Source: Endomychus coccineus | Lineage: Eukaryota > Arthropoda > Insecta > Coleoptera > Endomychidae | Length of the DNA stretch: 64,000 bases | Direction: 5' to 3' | NCBI GenBank assembly: GCA_958510875.1 | Contig: OY294069.1 | Location: 6,643,205 to 6,707,204, forward strand | In this document: in pieces, positions 59,921-64,000 of the stretch | Layout of the letters: every line of letters begins with the position of its first letter | Numbering within the stretch: the stretch's first letter is position 1 | Made by a program: the position numbers and the translations under genes | The notes under the pieces: model-generated | Told to the model about the DNA's origin: nothing | Databases searched by the model: none | The model's input: only the letters and a program-made list of their open reading frames with translations

Positions 59921-61500
59921 AATGTAATGTAATGTAATGTAATGTAATACCGGCTTTATTAGGCGGAGTTCACCAACAGTGTGGTGTTCTTCCACTCAAC
60001 CTCACTAGTTTTACACAATGCTTTGATTCCATTTTTAAATATACATTCACAAAGTGTAAATTGAAAAAAGTATGACTTAATGAAGATATGTGGGGTAATC
60101 ATGTATCAATAACAGAGATTTTAACTAGTTTGTATATCACTGTCGTGTCTGTACCGCTGCTAGGTATTGTGATATTTGATTCTTGAATTTTGGAAAAGAA
60201 GTCAGTCTGATGTTCATAGGGATCCCATTGTACAAATGGCATGCAGAATATGTGAAAGATTTTTTGAACAACATATTGGAAAAACCAGGTATGGAGAGAG
60301 TTTGTGGATACCTAATATTGCGTGAGTGAATCTGGTTACGAGTAATTAACTATTGTGTAGATACTCAGGACATTTGGTAGTCAGTAGTTTTTTTGTAAAA
60401 ATTGCTAAATGTTGGCGCCTTCGCTGCTCCATTGTCAACCAACCAAGCTCTCGCAACTTATGTGAAAAATCTTGTCTTCCGGATGGATTCCGCGTCACAA
60501 TAGCTCGACTTGATGCCGACGTTTCGCCAACCATTACAGGTGGCATCTTCAGGGCAGGCTTGAGGCTTGAACTGAAACTTCAACTGAAACTTCAAGTTTC
60601 AGTTCAAGCCTCAAGCCTGCCCTGAAGATGCCACCTGTAATGGTTGGCGAAACGTCGGCATCAAGTCGAGCTATTGTGACGCGGAATCCATCCGGAAGAC
60701 AAGATTTTTCAAGATTAGCTGTCCGCGGAAGTCTACTATCCAAGACTTATGTGAAACCGGTTCTCGTCGTCTTATCTTAAATATGAAACGTAAACAAGAT
60801 TTTTGTATTTTTTCGATCTTTGTCGAGGTATCTCTATCCAGCGCAGGTCCATACACCACATCAGCATAATCAAACCTAGAGAGTATTAAGGAGCTACATA
60901 AAAGAGCTTTTATGTCGCAAGGAAGACGGTCTTTGTAATTATAGAGATGTTTCAGTGTTCCGTAGCTTAACCTTACGATTCTATTAATGTGCTCTGTAAA
61001 TTTGAGATCGCTATCTATAGTTACTCCTAAATTTTTAGCAGAGGTTTTAACCTCAAGCGTTTGATATTTTATAACAATCGTGATACGTAAGTTTTCAATC
61101 TTTGACCTGTCGTTCCTTTTTCCAAAGTACAACACATATGCTTTAGAAAGATTAATTGTCAGATTGTGTTCTTCAGCACGTTGAACTAGGTTGTTTAGAT
61201 CCTCGTTGATAAGTCGGATAGATGGGTTACAAGACCCCAACGGAAATGACTTGTACAGCTGCGTGTCATCTGCATAAGAGTGTGCGCTACAATGTCTCAA
61301 GGAATCAATGAGTCCCAGTATTGAACCCTGTGGGACACCTTTATCAACGTTCAATCTTTCCGACACGCAATCGTCAAGCACAACCCGCTGCGATCTACCA
61401 TCAAGGTAGTTTCCCATCATCCGTAAGGCTTGTTCACTGAATCCCACATATTCTAGTTTGGCACATAGTAACTTATGTTGGTAGAGGAGATAGGAATTCG
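59921..61500 (-). mobile_element. CR1-like non-LTR retrotransposon, 5'-truncated, RT gene interrupted by a palindromic insertion
   Basis: Minus-strand RT: KLLCAKLEYVGFSEQALRMM, LNVDKGVPQGSILG, then by a small deletion HSYADDTQLYKSFP (catalytic box), LTINLSKAYVLYFGKRN, KNLGVTIDSDLKFTEHINRI, SRFDYADVVYGPAL and REPVSHK. The frame is broken by the 277-bp insertion at 60468-60744 and resumes as LRELGWLTMEQRRRQHLAIF with TTKCPEYLHN. A 3' UTR follows, ending in the complement of GCCGGTATTACATTACATTA with more TTACA units (59922-59950), typical of this class. Outside the insertion and the small deletion the RT frame is open, so the copy is relatively young. Confidence 0.85.
60468..60744. mobile_element. 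277-bp self-inverted element with 12-bp TSD, two hammerhead-like motifs head to head
   Basis: Flanked by perfect ACTTATGTGAAA repeats (60456-60467, 60745-60756). Inside is a palindrome with arms of about 117 bp and a 13-nt centre near 60587, apparently perfect by eye; the right arm continues 34 bp further (AAGATTAGCTGTCCGCGGAA and on). Each arm has CTGAAGAT, GCCACC, loop, GGTTGGC, GAAAC, GTC, which resembles a degenerate hammerhead core. Excision plus loss of one repeat rebuilds the host RT frame. Confidence 0.9.
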
Positions 61501-61559
61501 AATGTTTCTTGAAGTTTGGAGGTTATAGACATATATAGACATATATAGACATTGGAGGT

Positions 61560-62010
61560 TATAGACCTCACTAGGTAAAGAGTTTCATAACTTCATCGTT
61601 TGATAGAAAAATGAAGTCTTGAGCTTGACAATGAAAGGGTGATTAGTTTGAACACGTCTAGTCTCTCTCGAGCTGGCATAACAGACTAGATTTAAGACTA
61701 TGGAACTATCTATAGAGAAGGAAGAGATCACCCACTTTTATACGATGTTCTACAGAGGTCAATGAATTCGTAAGTGTGACATCATCGACTAGACGAATAG
61801 CTCTTTTCTGGATAGAATTCAAGAGCTTCAGCATTTGTTTGGGATCCGAACTCCAAACATGCGAACAGTACTCCAGGATATGTAGAATCTGTGTTGTGTG
61901 AATTATGAGGAGCTGCAGGGATGTAAAGTAGTTCTTGGCACGGAATAGAAAACCAAGATTTTGTGAAGCCGTAGACCTCACATGATCATTCCATTAGAGG
62001 GTGCTGTTGG
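61560..62010 (-). mobile_element. Non-LTR retrotransposon RT C-terminal fragment
   Basis: Minus-strand frame: SQNLGFLFRAKNYFTSLQLL, LEYCSHVWSSDPKQMLKLLN, SIQKRAIRLVDD, SLTSVEHRIKVGDLFLLYR, then after a break RVQTNHPFIVKLKTSFFYQT. This is the region after the RT palm of Jockey/RTE-like elements. It is a different element from the CR1-like one immediately to the left. At 61520-61560 GGAGGTTATAGAC and ATATATAGAC are locally duplicated at the boundary. Confidence 0.75.
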
Positions 62011-63415
62011 TGGTCATAATCCCGAGCATGGATATGGAAGAATTCATAGGAATAGTTGAAAGTGCAATCATCATATAAGGGGTTGTGGGATCCGCTTTCC
62101 TGGGGAAGATGCAACCTTGAGTTGTCTGGTACGGTCACAGCTATGTTTATAATTTTGTTTCAAATGGTCAATTAGTTAAACACATTTACATCTATAGTCT
62201 AATCCTAGTAATAAGAGCAAGACATTATAATATTAATAACAATAATCATATGAACTTCCAAGTAGTGCAAAAAAGAATATTTCTAAACATAACTTATACA
62301 TGGTATTTATTCATAGGCGAAAATACTAAATTTCCAAGCGATTAATGATAGACTTATAGTTGTGGTTGTGAAAGTTTCGTATTCAAATTTATTCCATTTC
62401 CTCCTATTGTTAATATATTGAGATCCAAGGAATAGATGACCTTCAGCATGAACCAATGTAAACTGTGGAGGTAACAGCAAGCCCGTAATATTTGAGTAAG
62501 CAATATGCGCTCTCTCAAGAATGTGAAGCTCGTTTTCACATGATAAAATTAGCAAACACAAGCTAAGATTGTTTATTTGCGCCGACGTGGATCATTGCAC
62601 TGGTCGTATTCCTCTAGTATGAGTGCCTTGGAAATGCAATGAAACCCAAGTGATGCTACTTTCAACGATAATTTTAGTACTATGCTAATAAGAACGACAT
62701 CGGGCAACAGTTCTACTACAACTTCCTTTACACAAACAACGCTATTGGAAATGGAATATTATTCTCAAATTGTGTCAAATTCTTCTCACTCATGCAATCA
62801 AACTATTCTATTTATTCCCTCACCAAGCTTTATCGTAACCAAATTTGTCCTTGCTTTCATTTCTAGTTTCAAGCAACGACTTCCTTACAAATTTTCATGT
62901 ACGGTTCTGTTTGAATTCATTCCCCGTTCCCTAGCTCCTTAACCACCACTAAAATTCGTAGACAATGTTCTTTCTATGTAGTCAAGTTATTTCGAAACTT
63001 CACGCTATGAAGTATCGAGCCTCGAATTCAAGTAGTTCTTGTTTCACATAAGAAGACGTATTTGATGGAGCATAATTCGAAAACGATTCTAAAAGGCCGC
63101 AAGTTACATGCGGGCTAGTCTCCTCATTGTGAACACAACTCACATTCTACCAACTACAAAGTTCTTAGACTCGCCGTTTACTACAACTTTATATCCCACG
63201 CAAATGTTGATTTTATTTGCCTTGAGTTACAGACTGCCGGCCACGAAGGATGGGCAAATTGTACAAGTCTTTAGTTAGAAAATATACTCCCTCCGCGTAA
63301 TCTACCGAAAATATTAGATTAATGTTATATCTAATACGAAGACGCTACAAACAATCAAAACATCAGATTTGTATTCAATCCAGACTCGAATAGATGAAGA
63401 AAAGCAACTAAGAAT
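62011..63415. other. 1.4 kb without recognisable genes
   Basis: ORFs at 62.31-62.56 (minus) and 62.68-62.94 kb (plus) show no identifiable features. Confidence 0.45.
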
Positions 63416-64000
63416 CACTGGCGGCTCCTCGAAGGAGGCTAAGGAGGCTCAGCCTCCTCACCAATTTATCTTAATGATCATTCTCCATTTTATTTCCTGT
63501 TTCTCTGATAATTCTTTAAATTTTACAATTAATTCCCCGTTCTCAGTAGTTATTTTTAATCTGGCAACAGTGGCCAGAGGCTAGATTCTCTATATATCTC
63601 AAACGCTAAATACGTGTGATCAACACAGTTGCCGTTTTTCCAACCAGTCCAATTGCTAGATAGGGTAAAAGAGCGAATATGGCAACATCCTATGGAAGCT
63701 AGCCTCTCGTATGGAATCGTCGGTCGAATGGAATACGATTACTTGCTACCGCCCTTCCGCTAGAAGAATGCCACACGTGTCGTGTTCTGTTAGTTCTTGG
63801 TTTTGTAATTTGTACCGCGAGGCGAAGTAAGGTTAAGTAGTTAAGTTATAATTTATCTAATCGGTGAACGTTAAAATGATGAGTGACTTAGTTGCTGGGT
63901 TGTTAGAAAATCCATTTAGTGGATTAACATATGATAGAAAAGTGTTTTGTTAAAAATAAACGGCCTTTACCGGATTTGAAAGGATTAGTGGTGACGATGA
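63416..64000 (+). mobile_element. hAT transposon (ZMYM1-like type), 5' end, runs off the right edge
   Basis: Starts CACTGGCGGCTCCTCGAAGG; about the first 300 bp match the complement of 39742-39400, the 5' end of the hAT inside mariner. GGAGGCTAAGGAGGCTCAGC near the tip forms short internal repeats. The transposase appears to start at ATG 63876: MMSDLVAGLLENPFSGLTYD then, after a one-base frameshift near 63951, KRPLPDLKGLV. This resembles the ENPFxxLxYxEKxxIKxxGRPxPDL start of these proteins. The window ends inside the gene. Confidence 0.8.

Noticed and set aside
63369..63584. 71-codon plus-strand ORF
   Set aside because: Spans the non-coding terminal region of the hAT element; the transposase starts later.

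Overview
This is AT-rich nuclear DNA from an insect. Genes are split by short introns with GT-AG splice sites, and insect-type DNA transposons and non-LTR retrotransposons are abundant. A beetle or related holometabolous insect is plausible, but the order cannot be fixed from the sequence. There are no bacterial features, CRISPR arrays or operons.

Three conserved genes occupy the first 10.7 kb. The 5' part of the V-ATPase subunit d gene (VhaAC39-1, minus strand, running off the left edge) lies head to head with a complete mitochondrial ribosomal protein L15 gene (mRpL15, plus strand). The 444 bp between their start codons is a likely bidirectional promoter and holds a TCATGTGA (Mitf-type M-box) site. 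Next come a 217-bp-period tandem repeat and a 1-kb fold-back element. The last four exons of mind bomb 1 (mib1, minus strand) follow: ankyrin repeats, three RING fingers and the C-terminus. Its upstream exons were not found, so 10.7-64 kb is either a very large mib1 intron or intergenic DNA beside a mib1 5' part located elsewhere.

From 10.7 to 64 kb I find no confident host gene; the DNA is a mosaic of decayed mobile elements. Non-LTR pieces lie at 7.8, 18.9, 23.9, 46.6, 49, 51.4, 55.6, 60-61.5 and 61.6 kb. A Penelope-like RT scrap is at 53.5 kb. A Helentron 3' part (PIF1 helicase tail plus endonuclease domain) is at 15.4-16.6 kb. Mariner copies are at 10.9, 35.0 and 36.6-39.9 kb. hAT pieces are at 37.4-39.7, 57.7, 58.6 and 63.4 kb, and an internally deleted piggyBac is at 37.6 kb. 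Tc1/mariner-superfamily scraps are at 20.7 and 40.0 kb, and there are several MITE families.

Some insertions can be ordered in time: piggyBac in hAT in mariner (36.6-39.9 kb); a TA-flanked TIR element in a mariner MITE (10.9-12.3 kb); and a 277-bp self-inverted element in a CR1-like reverse transcriptase gene (60.5 kb). The most novel-looking items are a 234-bp element at 44.1 kb that has a 16-bp target-site duplication and a foldable hammerhead-ribozyme-like core, and the palindromic element at 60.5 kb that carries a related motif twice, head to head.
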